DNA of 64,000 bases, taken from Mangrovibacterium diazotrophicum. Lineage in GTDB: Bacteria; Bacteroidota; Bacteroidia; Bacteroidales; Prolixibacteraceae. Below are positions 1 to 8,878 of this stretch, piece after piece. The notes under the pieces are model-generated. The model saw only the letters and a list, made by a program, of their open reading frames with translations, was not told the origin of the DNA and did no database searches. The position numbers and the translations under genes are program-made. The stretch is from the NCBI RefSeq assembly GCF_003610535.1, contig NZ_RAPN01000001.1:2653320-2717319 (forward strand), written 5' to 3'. The stretch's first letter is position 1. Every line of letters begins with the position of its first letter.

Positions 1-209
1 CCCGCACCGCATCTATTGCCTTAAGTAATGTGCTGTCGCCGATTATTATTTCGGTTGGAGAAATTGGCGGAATACCCAATTACATCAAATCCACCAAAGG
101 CTTCCGGAAAGGGATTTATATTTACAATGGAATTCTGACCAATTCGGATTTGGGCGATAAACTGAACCTGCCATCGAAAGATATTGACCTGCTTTTAGCG
201 ATTTTCTGA
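1..209 (+). CDS. ald: Probable alanine dehydrogenase, C-terminal end (partial)
   Basis: The left edge cuts this gene; the visible frame starts at base 3 and gives 68 residues before TGA at 207-209. The tail contains GIYIYNGILTN and LPSKDIDLLLAIF, which resemble the C-terminus of the alanine dehydrogenase/transhydrogenase family in Bacteroidota, where the enzyme interconverts alanine and pyruvate with NAD. No catalytic or nucleotide-binding residues lie in the visible part, so the call rests on tail resemblance only. It converges on the pullulanase gene with only 9 bases between the stop codons. Confidence 0.5.
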   Translation, partial: RTASIALSNVLSPIIISVGEIGGIPNYIKSTKGFRKGIYIYNGILTNSDLGDKLNLPSKDIDLLLAIF

Positions 210-218
210 CGCGGCAGA

Positions 219-2156
219 TTACTGCACCAGGATCATCATCGAAACCGGGGGAACAATCACAGCATGTTCCTCCAAAGTCCGCACTCCTTCCAAATCGATC
301 GTTCCACCTTCCGCGATGACTTTCCATCCGTTGTTGTTGGGCAGATCGAATTGAAAGTCTTCTTTGCGCGCATTGAAAACAAGTTGCATGGTTTTCCATC
401 GTTCTTCGCCGGGGAAGTCGGTAATCTGGTAGGCCACAACACCCATGTTGTAATCAGTCGAAAATTTAAGATGTTCGCGGATTAAATCGGAACTTCCCAT
501 GCGAAATGCAGGAACTGACTTCCGTAGCTTCACGAGCTCTGTAAAATAGCTGAAAACATCCTCAAATTCCTTCTTCCGCGACCAGTCGAACTGGTTCACG
601 CTATCGGGCGATTTGTAGGAGTTGTGATCGCCGCCTTTAGTTCGGCAAAACTCTGAACCGCCATGCAAAAACGGAATACCCTGCGATGTCATCACCAAGG
701 CAGTCGCGAGTTTCTGCATTTGTTTCAAGGTTTCGGTATCCGCATTGGGGCAACTAAGCGAAAGCTTATCGAATAGCGTGTAATTATCGTGACAGGACGC
801 ATAATTGACCGTTTGCCAGGGGTGACGTGCCCAGGCGAAACCCGAACCGCCAACGTAGCTGTATACAATTTGAGGATGATAGCAGGCCGCTACTATTCCA
901 AACTTGATTGCTTCCTCGTGGAAAACCTTTCCGCTGACAAATCCTTCGCCCGAACCATCAAAATTATTTCCTTTTAAGGCATCACGGAAGTCGTCGTTAA
1001 AACAGGCCACCCGCTCCAACTGCGAAATGTTCCGTTTCACCGCACGCTGGTTTTCATCCATCGGACTACGGTCGGCCGTCCAGCCTTCTCCGTACATCAG
1101 AATGCCAGGCCGAAGCTTGTCCAGGGCCAACCGAATCGCGTACATGGTTTCCAGATCGTGGATTCCCATCAGGTCGAAACGAAAGCCATCCAAATGAAAC
1201 TCTTCAGCCCAATACAAAAGCGAGTCAATCATGTATTTGTGGGCCATGGCCCGTTCGGATGCAAATTCATTTCCGCAACCACTGGCGTTGGAAAAACTCC
1301 CCGAACGTGTTTGCCGGTAATAATATCCAGGCACCGTTTGATTAAACCAAGAACGACGGGTTAAGCCGGTGTGGTTATAAACCACATCCATCACCACGCC
1401 GATTCCGGCTTTGTGCAAAGCCATCACCAACTGCTTGAACTCCGTAATCCGAGATGTTGTATCCGGATCTGTTGAATAGCTTCCTTCGGGCGTGTTGTAG
1501 TTCAGAGGGTCGTAGCCCCAATTGTATTTTGTCTCCGGCTTCGATTCGTCAACTGTCCAGTAGTCGAACACCGGCAATAAATGAACATGCGTAATTCCGA
1601 GTTCCTTGAGGTGATCAATACCAGAGGCTAAACCTTCCGGGGTGATTCTCCCTTCTTCTGTAAAAGCCAGGAATTTTCCTTTTTGGTGCATCCCCGAATT
1701 CTCAGCAATTGAGAAATCACGAACATGCACTTCATATAAAATGGCATTCACGGCATTTTCAGTCGGTATCGGTTTATCATCCGACCAGCCTTCGGGATTG
1801 GTTTTCTCCGGATGAAAAAATAATCCCCTGCGCCCGTTGGTACCGGTAGCTCTCACATCCACGCCAGGTGTTTCATTTAACCAATCGCCGTCATTCACCC
1901 GAATGGTGTAGTACAATCCGTCAAAATCACCTTCGGTATTTAAAACCCAGCAACCGTGATTTTCAGCATGCAACCAATACCGGTGCGTTGTCTTTCCTCC
2001 ATGACTGTGCTTGTAAACCAGAAATTCTACTTTACTGGCATTAGGAGCCCAAACTTTAACCTGAAAACCGGTTTCAGTCAATCTAACTCCTAGGTCATTT
2101 CCACTGTACCAAGGATAAGTTGAAAAATCGATATGGTGAAATTTCCAGTCCCGCAT
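219..2156 (-). CDS. pulA: Type I pullulanase (GH13 debranching enzyme)
   Basis: A 645-residue alpha-glucan debranching enzyme that hydrolyses alpha-1,6 bonds in pullulan, glycogen or starch fragments. The N-terminal ~110 residues fit a CBM48-like beta domain (VKVWAPNASKVEFLVY). The GH13 barrel carries the type I pullulanase signature YNWGYDP at 211-217, DVVYNH at 257-262, the nucleophile D328 in GFRFDLM, the acid/base E357 in MYGEGW, and the third carboxylate D457 in ASCHDN. There is no signal peptide, so it is predicted cytoplasmic and to act on storage glycogen or imported oligosaccharides. The ATG overlaps the stop of the upstream 179-aa gene (TAATG), which suggests translational coupling. 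Length and motifs are complete. Confidence 0.95.
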   Translation of the reverse strand: MRDWKFHHIDFSTYPWYSGNDLGVRLTETGFQVKVWAPNASKVEFLVYKHSHGGKTTHRYWLHAENHGCWVLNTEGDFDGLYYTIRVNDGDWLNETPGVDVRATGTNGRRGLFFHPEKTNPEGWSDDKPIPTENAVNAILYEVHVRDFSIAENSGMHQKGKFLAFTEEGRITPEGLASGIDHLKELGITHVHLLPVFDYWTVDESKPETKYNWGYDPLNYNTPEGSYSTDPDTTSRITEFKQLVMALHKAGIGVVMDVVYNHTGLTRRSWFNQTVPGYYYRQTRSGSFSNASGCGNEFASERAMAHKYMIDSLLYWAEEFHLDGFRFDLMGIHDLETMYAIRLALDKLRPGILMYGEGWTADRSPMDENQRAVKRNISQLERVACFNDDFRDALKGNNFDGSGEGFVSGKVFHEEAIKFGIVAACYHPQIVYSYVGGSGFAWARHPWQTVNYASCHDNYTLFDKLSLSCPNADTETLKQMQKLATALVMTSQGIPFLHGGSEFCRTKGGDHNSYKSPDSVNQFDWSRKKEFEDVFSYFTELVKLRKSVPAFRMGSSDLIREHLKFSTDYNMGVVAYQITDFPGEERWKTMQLVFNARKEDFQFDLPNNNGWKVIAEGGTIDLEGVRTLEEHAVIVPPVSMMILVQ

Positions 2157-2695
2157 TAAGAAACTAAGCTTTTACGTAAGGTGATGTAATTTGTGGAATA
2201 AGTTAGTCCACTTGTATCTTTCAATAAAACGCGTGCCCAATAGTAGGAACGCAGGCTTGAATCGTGTTTATGAAAAACATCTAACTTAATGTGAAGTTCA
2301 TGCGTTTTACCCGATTCGAGGTACAATGGATAAATTTCTGCCCGATTTATACCTTTCAGCTTAAATTTTCGCACCGACCACAGCTTTCTGATAATTAAAA
2401 CGGGCGATTCCAGGTCTACAGCGTTCGTCCGTTTGTTGTGAACAACAAGGGTCAACACATCCGGGCGATATTTTCGGTTCGGAACCAGTTCAACTTCAAC
2501 CTTGCCCTTTCGAAACCATTTGCGGAAACTAAGCTTTCCCCGCTTTCGCACGGCAAACACCAAATAAAGAATTAGCGGTACGCCAAGGATAAATGCAATG
2601 GCCAGGTAGAGGAAATAGCTGTCGGGGCCTACTTCAGTTTGTCCGAAGCACAAAAAAGGAATGCAAAAAAATAGAAGCAATAAAACTCGAGGCAT
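2156..2695 (-). CDS. Membrane-anchored protein of unknown function
   Basis: A 179-residue protein that I do not recognise. It begins with a hydrophobic segment ending CFGQ (residues ~4-19, probable signal peptide), followed by a second hydrophobic segment at ~27-47 and a basic stretch (RKRGKLSFRKWFRKGK). The remaining ~115 residues look like one beta-sandwich domain with alternating hydrophobic residues and no cysteines. The likely topology is an anchored domain, but the side of the membrane is not clear. Its stop overlaps the pullulanase start by one base, so the two are probably co-transcribed; no functional link is evident. Confidence 0.7.
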   Translation of the reverse strand: MPRVLLLLFFCIPFLCFGQTEVGPDSYFLYLAIAFILGVPLILYLVFAVRKRGKLSFRKWFRKGKVEVELVPNRKYRPDVLTLVVHNKRTNAVDLESPVLIIRKLWSVRKFKLKGINRAEIYPLYLESGKTHELHIKLDVFHKHDSSLRSYYWARVLLKDTSGLTYSTNYITLRKSLVS

Positions 2696-2782
2696 AAAAA
2701 TGTCTTATACTTTCAAAAGTACGAAAAGAAGAAATGCAAGAGCTGAATTATTCCGAATTCTAAGCCTGATGTGAAACCGAGG

Positions 2783-3532
2783 TTAAAAGTCCAGGACTTC
2801 TTTCAGATTCTTATAACCTGACTTACTCACCTTCAGCTTCGTTTTGTCCTTCAAAATAACAACGTATGACTCTTTCTCATACTGCTGAATCTCTTCAATT
2901 TGAGAAACACCAACAATGTACGAACGGTGAATTCGGATAAACTCGTGCGGATCAAGATGCGTTTCGAAGAACTTCATGGTATTTTGTTTCATGTGCCGCC
3001 CCTCGTTCGTGTAAATCAGCACGTAGTCATCCATCGACTCGATGTAGCGAATGTGGGAAGAAAGAATGATATGAATTTTGTGACGGTCTTTCACCACTAC
3101 GCGATCCAGATACTCGCCTGTCGCGTACTCGCTCAACCGACTAATCTTTTCCGAGGGACTTTCCTGGTTGCCTTTTCGCTCCAAAGCTTTCTCAACAGCC
3201 GACAAAAAGCGGTCTTTTGAAAATGGCTTCAACAAATAATCAACCGCATTAATTTCGAAAGCTTTCAACGCATACTGGTCATAAGCCGTTGTGAATACGA
3301 TATCCGGTTTGTGATCGAGCAATTGCAACATTTCAAAACCGGTGATCTTGGGCATCTGAATATCCAGGAAAACCAAATCAGGCTGGAGTTCGTTGATCTT
3401 TTGCACCCCCTCAAAACCGTTCTCACATTCGCCCAAAAGGTTAACCGAAGGATGATCCTTCAGGTACGATTTCAACAGGTCGCGTGCCAGTTCTTCGTCT
3501 TCAACAATCAATACGTTTAGCTTTTCACTCAT
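2783..3532 (-). CDS. LytTR-family response regulator
   Basis: A 249-residue DNA-binding response regulator. The receiver domain (residues 5-120) has the acidic pocket E11/D12, the phosphoacceptor D57 in LVFLDIQMP, T81/T82 and K102 in LLKPF. The LytTR DNA-binding domain occupies ~148-249, with the typical IRYIESMDDYVLIYT and FIRIHRSYIV strands. It lies 6 bases after the LytS-like kinase gene, its probable partner. Target genes cannot be read from the window; the LiaF-like genes just upstream on the same strand are the natural candidates. Confidence 0.93.
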   Translation of the reverse strand: MSEKLNVLIVEDEELARDLLKSYLKDHPSVNLLGECENGFEGVQKINELQPDLVFLDIQMPKITGFEMLQLLDHKPDIVFTTAYDQYALKAFEINAVDYLLKPFSKDRFLSAVEKALERKGNQESPSEKISRLSEYATGEYLDRVVVKDRHKIHIILSSHIRYIESMDDYVLIYTNEGRHMKQNTMKFFETHLDPHEFIRIHRSYIVGVSQIEEIQQYEKESYVVILKDKTKLKVSKSGYKNLKEVLDF

Positions 3533-3538
3533 AACATT

Positions 3539-4579
3539 TTACTTTTGAGGGAGCAATAATTCAACTTTAAAGCTGGTTTTCAAATCGGTAATCTGCAACA
3601 GATTCGGATTACCGTAAATCAGTTCCAGGCGTTGCCGTATATTCATCAGTCCGATCCCTTCACCTTTATTATTAATGGTTCCGGCATCGTATTCGTTCTC
3701 AACTGTAATTCGAAAATAATCAGGATCGGGTTTGCAGCGAATAACGATATTCACAGGTTCAGTTGCCTCGTACACCCCGTACTTGATGGCATTCTCCAAA
3801 AGCGGCTGCAAAATCATGTTGGGAATCCGGGCTTTCAAACAATTCTCCTCAACTTCAAAAACCGGGTTTAATTTCTTCCCAAACCGAATCTTCTCAATCC
3901 CAAGGTACAACTTAATATGATCTAACTCGTCCTTCAGACTCACGGTCTCTTCCCGGCTGTGTTGCAAAGAATAGCGCATAAACGACGACAGGTTGATCAC
4001 CATTTCCTGCGCTTTTTCCGGGCGGCTGACTGTCAGCGATGAAATGCTGTTCAAACTATTAAACAAGAAGTGCGGGTTGATTTGCGACTTTAAAGCACTG
4101 AGTTCCGCATCGCGGATCAGCATCTTCATCTCCGACTCCTTCTTAATCTTATCCTTCAACGAATTGTAGTAATTAACGGCGTAAAAGAAAACTACATAAC
4201 CGGCATACAACAAGTAACCCGTCAGTACTTTCGACGGCAGCGACCTCCGGATAAATTCAATATGACTTTCAGCAACAACCTTCACTAAAACATAGCTTAA
4301 ATAAAGCCAGATCATATTCATGATCGTCGCCGCAACAAAGTGGAAAAGAATATTTTTCACCCAATCATTTTCATCCAAACGGTTGTATTGAATGATGAAC
4401 CAGATGCTCGACCCCATTATGGGGTACAAGCCAAAAATGACAACCGATTCGATCAGGCCAACACTGATGTCCATATCGTACCAAAAGACCTGGATCACGA
4501 AGTTAATCAGCCCAATGACGAGCCAAAAAACGACGTAATAAAGGCTTAGGATTCGGTTATTAATGAATGGGTGTTTCAT
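3539..4579 (-). CDS. LytS-type sensor histidine kinase
   Basis: A 346-residue membrane histidine kinase of the His_kinase (PF06580) family. About four hydrophobic segments span residues 10-140, with no large extracellular sensor domain. A short coiled linker leads to the phosphoacceptor motif INPHFLFNSLN with H170. The ATP-binding part follows with MILQPLLENAIKYGV (N box) and GEGIGLMNIRQRL (G box). It precedes the LytTR regulator by 6 bases and follows the LiaF-like gene by 6 bases, so the four genes from 5762 down to 2783 may form one operon. The small transmembrane input resembles intramembrane-sensing kinases used for envelope stress; that role is inference. Confidence 0.93.
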   Translation of the reverse strand: MKHPFINNRILSLYYVVFWLVIGLINFVIQVFWYDMDISVGLIESVVIFGLYPIMGSSIWFIIQYNRLDENDWVKNILFHFVAATIMNMIWLYLSYVLVKVVAESHIEFIRRSLPSKVLTGYLLYAGYVVFFYAVNYYNSLKDKIKKESEMKMLIRDAELSALKSQINPHFLFNSLNSISSLTVSRPEKAQEMVINLSSFMRYSLQHSREETVSLKDELDHIKLYLGIEKIRFGKKLNPVFEVEENCLKARIPNMILQPLLENAIKYGVYEATEPVNIVIRCKPDPDYFRITVENEYDAGTINNKGEGIGLMNIRQRLELIYGNPNLLQITDLKTSFKVELLLPQK

Positions 4580-4585
4580 GCCGCG

Positions 4586-5287
4586 CTACACATGTTTGAT
4601 TTCCACTCCGCCAAACAAGGTGAGCCCTTTAATAACCACAGTTTTGCTCGGGTCGAATTGTCCGCGCTGAAAGGTATCACCACGCTTGTCAGTGAAAGCG
4701 CCGAAGATGGTTGTGACCTCATTCTTCACATTCCAATCCAACGGAACTTTTAATCCGGTGCCTCCAAACAGGCAGGTACAATCAATCACCGCGCCCTGAG
4801 GCGACAGACTCGCTTGCCGAAGATCGTACTCAATGCCGCCGAACACGGAAGTTGTTCTTCCGCCCTGCAGTTGTTTGGATGTGATAAAAATTTCGCGGCC
4901 GCCAAAAATGACAAAGTCGTCGAATATATCGAAGTTCTTTCCTTCAACGCTTTCATGCATGTGCGGAATTGCTGCCCGTTGCCGGTAAACCATCGCCACA
5001 CCAACCAGCACTAAAAGCCCCGGCCAGTAAAGACGTCTCACCTCATACGGAACATCAAAGAAATCAGGCAAAATGAAAAAAGTTCCCAACCCAATCAGGA
5101 TAATCCCCATCACCCGGTTGCCCTTCATCAATGACAATGCACCGATGGCAATCAGCAACATCTGCCAGGAAATCAGGACATCCGATAAACTCCCGGGAAT
5201 CAGATTCAGTCGCTGCAATATCAGGATTGCTCCGATGGCGATAAAAATTACGCCCAAGTAAAATCCTTTATTCCCTCTTCTTTCCAT
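4586..5287 (-). CDS. LiaF-like membrane protein
   Basis: A 233-residue protein with four hydrophobic helices in residues ~9-105 (LiaI/LiaF-like transmembrane region) and a soluble beta-rich C-terminal half containing IFGGREIFITSK, VFGGIEYDLR, CLFGGTGLKVP and LTLFGGVEIKHV. These repeated FGG strands match the C-terminal domain of LiaF and cell-wall-active-antibiotic-response proteins. In Bacillus, LiaF restrains the LiaRS envelope-stress system. Here the gene lies 6 bases before a LytS-type kinase, so a modulating role on that kinase is a reasonable inference from context. Confidence 0.8.
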   Translation of the reverse strand: MERRGNKGFYLGVIFIAIGAILILQRLNLIPGSLSDVLISWQMLLIAIGALSLMKGNRVMGIILIGLGTFFILPDFFDVPYEVRRLYWPGLLVLVGVAMVYRQRAAIPHMHESVEGKNFDIFDDFVIFGGREIFITSKQLQGGRTTSVFGGIEYDLRQASLSPQGAVIDCTCLFGGTGLKVPLDWNVKNEVTTIFGAFTDKRGDTFQRGQFDPSKTVVIKGLTLFGGVEIKHV

Positions 5288-5360
5288 ATTTTTTCATTTA
5301 GAAAATTTCAAACTTCAGATTTTCCCTATAACGAATATAAATTAATTCTTTCAAATTGAC

Positions 5361-5762
5361 TTACAATATACTTTTGATCAGCAGAATCCCGACAATGATT
5401 AACAACAACGGGAAAAACATGACCATCAGAATACCCGGAACAACAATCCCCGGAATAAAAACCAGCAGGGCAATCAACACCAGCAGCCCTCCTACCCGAC
5501 GCCTTCCGCTCACCAACAACAAACCGGTTACCAACAACAAAATCGGCAGCAGTAGATCGCCCAGTTCGACACGCAGGAACGAAAACGTTTCCCAAATGCG
5601 ATCGCGGAAAAATTCCCAGCCCGGCAAATGAATAAACCATCCCGTCTCTCTTAAAATCCAATATATCCCAACCACGATCAAGATAACGCCCAAAACCGAT
5701 CCTTTGTGTTTCTTTTCCTTCGGACATTGATTCGTTGTTTGATGCCAATCATTCGTATTCAT
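5361..5762 (-). CDS. Small LiaI-like membrane protein
   Basis: A 133-residue protein starting at the ATG at 5760-5762; an in-frame TTG at 5783 could add seven residues but is less likely. After a basic, hydrophilic N-terminus (CPKEKKHKG) it has about four hydrophobic segments: VLGVILIVVGIYWIL, then an amphipathic stretch, then LLLPILLLVTGLLLV, LLVLIALLVFIPGI and a final PLLLIIVGILLI. This fits the LiaI/LiaF transmembrane region without the LiaF C-terminal beta domain. It lies 73 bases upstream of the LiaF-like gene and probably starts the same transcription unit as the kinase and regulator. Confidence 0.75.
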   Translation of the reverse strand: MNTNDWHQTTNQCPKEKKHKGSVLGVILIVVGIYWILRETGWFIHLPGWEFFRDRIWETFSFLRVELGDLLLPILLLVTGLLLVSGRRRVGGLLVLIALLVFIPGIVVPGILMVMFFPLLLIIVGILLIKSIL

Positions 5763-5861
5763 TGCGCTAAAATTAAAATCCAATTCAAATGTAGGTTTTG
5801 ATTCTTATTAACCGCACGAAAGATCGGTTAACGGAAGCCATGAATCGGCGAAAGTCACGAA

Positions 5862-5899
5862 ACAAAAAGAACGAAGCCTGAATTAAGCTTCGTTCTTTT
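5862..5899 (-). terminator. Intrinsic terminator of glnS
   Basis: A perfect 13-bp inverted repeat (5865-5877 with 5887-5899, 9-base loop) lies 32 bases past the glnS stop. On the minus strand it is followed by TTTTTGTTT, a normal Rho-independent terminator arrangement. Confidence 0.85.
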
Positions 5900-5931
5900 C
5901 TATCTTTGAACGTAATATTCTTCGTATTGGG

Positions 5932-7629
5932 CTATTGGCCTTTAACTTTGGACCAGGTATCCCGCAATTGAGCTGTACGGTTAAACACGATGTTATCCGC
6001 TGTACTGTCCGGATCTACATTGAAATAGCCCAAACGCTCAAACTGGAACGAATCCAAGGCTTTGGCTTGCTTCACAAAGGGCTCAACGTAACAGTTGGTC
6101 AACACTTCCAACGAATCCGGGTTCAGAAACTCCAGGAATTCTTTATCCTTGTGTCCGTCCGGCTCTTCATCGGTAAACAGACGATCGTACAGGCGAACTT
6201 CTGCCTTCACGTTTTCGGTAACCGAAACCCAGTGCAAAGTCGCTTTTACTTTACGTCCATCGGGCGAGTTACCTCCGCGCGATTGCGGATCGTACGTACA
6301 ATGCAATTCAACAACTTTACCGTTTTCATCCTTAATTACATCGGTACAAGTAATGAAATAGGCATAACGCAAGCGCACTTCAGCTCCCGGTGACAAACGG
6401 AAAAATTTCCGTGGCGGGTTTTCCATGAAGTCATCCTGCTCAATATAAATCTCTCGGGTAAACGGAACGGTACGCGTTCCGGCATCCGGGTTTTCCGGGT
6501 TGTTCACTGCTTCCAGCTCTTCAACCTGACCTTCCGGGTAGTTTGTAATCACAACTTTCAATGGGTTCAAAACCCCCATCACACGTTGCGCGTTTTTATT
6601 CAAATCTTCGCGGATGCTGTGTTCCAACAGCGCCACGTCGATAATTCCATCAACTTTAGTCACCCCAATACGATCGGAGAAATTACGAATTGAAGCCGGT
6701 GTGTAACCACGACGACGCAAACCTGAAATGGTCGGCATCCGTGGATCATCCCATCCGTTCACGTAATTCTCTTTAACCAATTGCAACAACTTGCGTTTAC
6801 TCATCACCGTGTAGGTGAGATTCAAACGGGCGAACTCAATCTGACGAGGGCGATAGTCCGTGTCTTTCAACTGGTCGATGAACCAGTCGTAAAGCGGGCG
6901 GTGAACTTCGAATTCGAGCGTACAAACAGAATGCGTGATTCCTTCCCAGTAGTCACACTGTCCGTGTGCAAAATCGTACATCGGGTAAATACACCATTTG
7001 TCGCCGGTACGGTGGTGCGGTGTTTTCATGATCCGGTAAATAATCGGATCGCGCATATGCATATTTGGCGAAGCCATGTCGATTTTCGCGCGCAATACGC
7101 ATTGACCTTCGTTGAACTCGCCAGCCTTCATGCGTAAGAACAAGTCCAAATTCTCTTCAACCGTACGTGAACGGCTCGGACTTTCCACCCCGGGACGAGT
7201 CGGTGTTCCTTTTTGGCTACTGATTGTCTCCGCACTTTGATCGTCCACATAAGCTTTTCCTTCCTGGATCAGCTTCACCGCAAACTCAAAAAGTTTCTCG
7301 AAATAATCCGATGCGTAAAACAAGCGGTCTCCCCAATCAAATCCCAACCAACGAACGTCTTCCATAATCGAATCAACGTATTCAGTATCTTCTTTCGATG
7401 GGTTCGTGTCGTCGAAACGTAAATTGGTTATACCATTGTATTTCTGAGCAGTCCCGAAGTTCAGGCAAATTGATTTTGCATGCCCAATGTGCAAATAGCC
7501 ATTGGGTTCCGGGGGAAAACGAGTATGTACTACTCCTCCGTTTTTTCCCGCATTAATTTCTTCTTCAACTATTTGGTGAATGAAATTCTTCTTAATCACC
7601 ACTTCTTTCTCAGGACTATTTTCACTCAT
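5932..7629 (-). CDS. glnS: Glutaminyl-tRNA synthetase
   Basis: A 565-residue class I aminoacyl-tRNA synthetase that charges tRNA-Gln with glutamine. The HIGH motif is at residues 47-50 in [14 protein letters not shown], and the KMSKS-type motif is VMSKRK at 275-280. The [10 protein letters not shown] and [17 protein letters not shown] blocks and the anticodon-binding beta barrels in the C-terminal ~225 residues are typical of GlnRS rather than GluRS. Length matches the E. coli enzyme (about 554). It is transcribed alone, divergently from folB, and ends in a strong terminator. The upstream 264 bases hold no other gene. Confidence 0.97.
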   Translation of the reverse strand: MSENSPEKEVVIKKNFIHQIVEEEINAGKNGGVVHTRFPPEPNGYLHIGHAKSICLNFGTAQKYNGITNLRFDDTNPSKEDTEYVDSIMEDVRWLGFDWGDRLFYASDYFEKLFEFAVKLIQEGKAYVDDQSAETISSQKGTPTRPGVESPSRSRTVEENLDLFLRMKAGEFNEGQCVLRAKIDMASPNMHMRDPIIYRIMKTPHHRTGDKWCIYPMYDFAHGQCDYWEGITHSVCTLEFEVHRPLYDWFIDQLKDTDYRPRQIEFARLNLTYTVMSKRKLLQLVKENYVNGWDDPRMPTISGLRRRGYTPASIRNFSDRIGVTKVDGIIDVALLEHSIREDLNKNAQRVMGVLNPLKVVITNYPEGQVEELEAVNNPENPDAGTRTVPFTREIYIEQDDFMENPPRKFFRLSPGAEVRLRYAYFITCTDVIKDENGKVVELHCTYDPQSRGGNSPDGRKVKATLHWVSVTENVKAEVRLYDRLFTDEEPDGHKDKEFLEFLNPDSLEVLTNCYVEPFVKQAKALDSFQFERLGYFNVDPDSTADNIVFNRTAQLRDTWSKVKGQ

Positions 7630-7893
7630 ATTAGTCTTTCTTAATTCTCTCTTTTACAAAAATAAAAACCTAGAACAAAAGCTGAATGCTTCTGCCTCAC
7701 CCTTTCGCGTGATTATTTCAGGATTCAGCCAATCCCCAACCCCATTTAACGAGATGGCCCCGGTAGATTAAGGACAAAAGTATAAAATGATTCCGCACGA
7801 AAGCTTTTAACTTTTCACAAAATCAACAACTAAAAAAGAAAAATTAATTTTACACTCCAAATACATCAGTCATATTCAACTAAAAAACAAAGC

Positions 7894-8247
7894 ATGCCGG
7901 GAATTATTGAATTAGAAGGAATGGAATTTTATGCTTACCATGGTCATTATCAAACCGAGAAACAGGTAGGAGCCAAGTTTATTGTGGCGGCAACCATTCA
8001 TACCGATTGCACCAAGGCGGGAGAAACCGACCAACTGGATGATGCACTAAACTATCAAAAAATTTACGACATTATAAAAGAAGAAATGGCGATCCCTTCG
8101 GCCTTACTCGAACATGTGTGCACAAGAATTCTGGATCACATATATCGTTCATTTCCAACGATCGAAAAAGCAACGATCAAACTTTCGAAAATGAATCCCC
8201 CCATGGGCGGACAGTTAGAAAAAGTTAGTGTTCTGCTTAGTCGCTGA
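7894..8247 (+). CDS. folB: Dihydroneopterin aldolase
   Basis: A 117-residue folate-pathway enzyme that cleaves 7,8-dihydroneopterin to 6-hydroxymethyl-7,8-dihydropterin and glycolaldehyde. The family features are visible: FYAYHGHYQTEKQVGAKF with the substrate-binding glutamate region near residue 22, LDDALNYQKIYDII, LLEHVCTRIL, and a catalytic lysine near residue 98 in KLSKMNPPMGG. Length is normal for FolB. It is divergent from glnS and lies 64 bases before tRNA-Cys, which has its own promoter. Confidence 0.94.
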   Translation: MPGIIELEGMEFYAYHGHYQTEKQVGAKFIVAATIHTDCTKAGETDQLDDALNYQKIYDIIKEEMAIPSALLEHVCTRILDHIYRSFPTIEKATIKLSKMNPPMGGQLEKVSVLLSR

Positions 8248-8265
8248 TAAAATCGTTCATTCGCT

Positions 8266-8296
8266 GTTGCACAGCTAAATATTTTGTATAAATTTG
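8266..8296 (+). promoter_or_regulatory. Bacteroidota-type promoter of tRNA-Cys
   Basis: A TTG at 8267-8269 is followed after 19 bases by TAAATTTG at 8289-8296, matching the Bacteroidota housekeeping consensus (TTG, 19-base spacer, TAnnTTTG). The tRNA begins 16 bases further on, which fits a short leader. This is the best promoter match I found in the window. Confidence 0.65.
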
Positions 8297-8311
8297 CAGT
8301 CCGAAAAACAA

Positions 8312-8382
8312 GGTCGGTTGGCCGAGTGGCTAGGCAACGGTCTGCAAAACCGTGTACGGCGGTTCGAATCCGCCATCGACCT
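8312..8382 (+). tRNA. tRNA-Cys (GCA)
   Basis: A 71-base cloverleaf. The acceptor stem pairs 8312-8318 with 8375-8381 (one G-U pair). The anticodon stem ACGGT/ACCGT encloses the loop CTGCAAA with anticodon GCA at 8344-8346. The T arm reads GGCGGTTCGAATCCGCC. Position 73 is U, the known identity base of cysteine tRNAs. CCA is not encoded. Confidence 0.97.
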
Positions 8383-8394
8383 CCGTTTTATTAG

Positions 8395-8429
8395 AAACCG
8401 TTTATAATGAAAATTGTAAACGGTTTTTT
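8395..8429 (+). terminator. Intrinsic terminator after tRNA-Cys
   Basis: A 10-bp perfect inverted repeat (AAACCGTTTA at 8395-8404, TAAACGGTTT at 8417-8426) runs into TTTTTT at 8424-8429, starting 13 bases after the tRNA end. Confidence 0.85.
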
Positions 8430-8854
8430 CTTTTAATCCATAAGAACTGCAAAACCGCTCTCAGATATCCCTGCAACTGCCATTCCTCAAAACATCCGGA
8501 AAAACATTTCGATAAAAATCAATATAACAAAATATTTTTCAAGAAACAGGGTCACCTATCTCCACTTTTCCAGATTAATGGTAGGACAGTACTTAGTAGA
8601 GAGGAATTTGAAAGCGGAAATTGAAATTGCACAATCAACGCTTTTTATTTAGTTACCGAATTCAGTTGATCAAATCTTATTCAAGTTGATTCAACTCGTT
8701 AGGATTCGTTGGCCATGACTTCTTGTAGTCTTTGCATTATGTTTGATTTTTTCGACCAACGAAATCAAAACGGGAAAGGTATATTCATTCGGTAAACATC
8801 AATAACTCCCTAAAAGTACCTCCAGCACCGGGAAACCGGAAGATTTGAAACAAT
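8430..8854. other. Intergenic region upstream of the 1838-aa adhesin gene
   Basis: I see no gene here. The stretch is AT-rich and holds a small inverted repeat AGTTG-ATT-CAACT near 8685-8697 and a TATGTTTG at about 8737 that matches the Bacteroidota -7 element but lacks a well-spaced TTG. It probably contains the promoter and leader of the adhesin gene. Confidence 0.5.
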
Positions 8855-8878
8855 ATGCAGCGCAAATTCGGAGGTATC

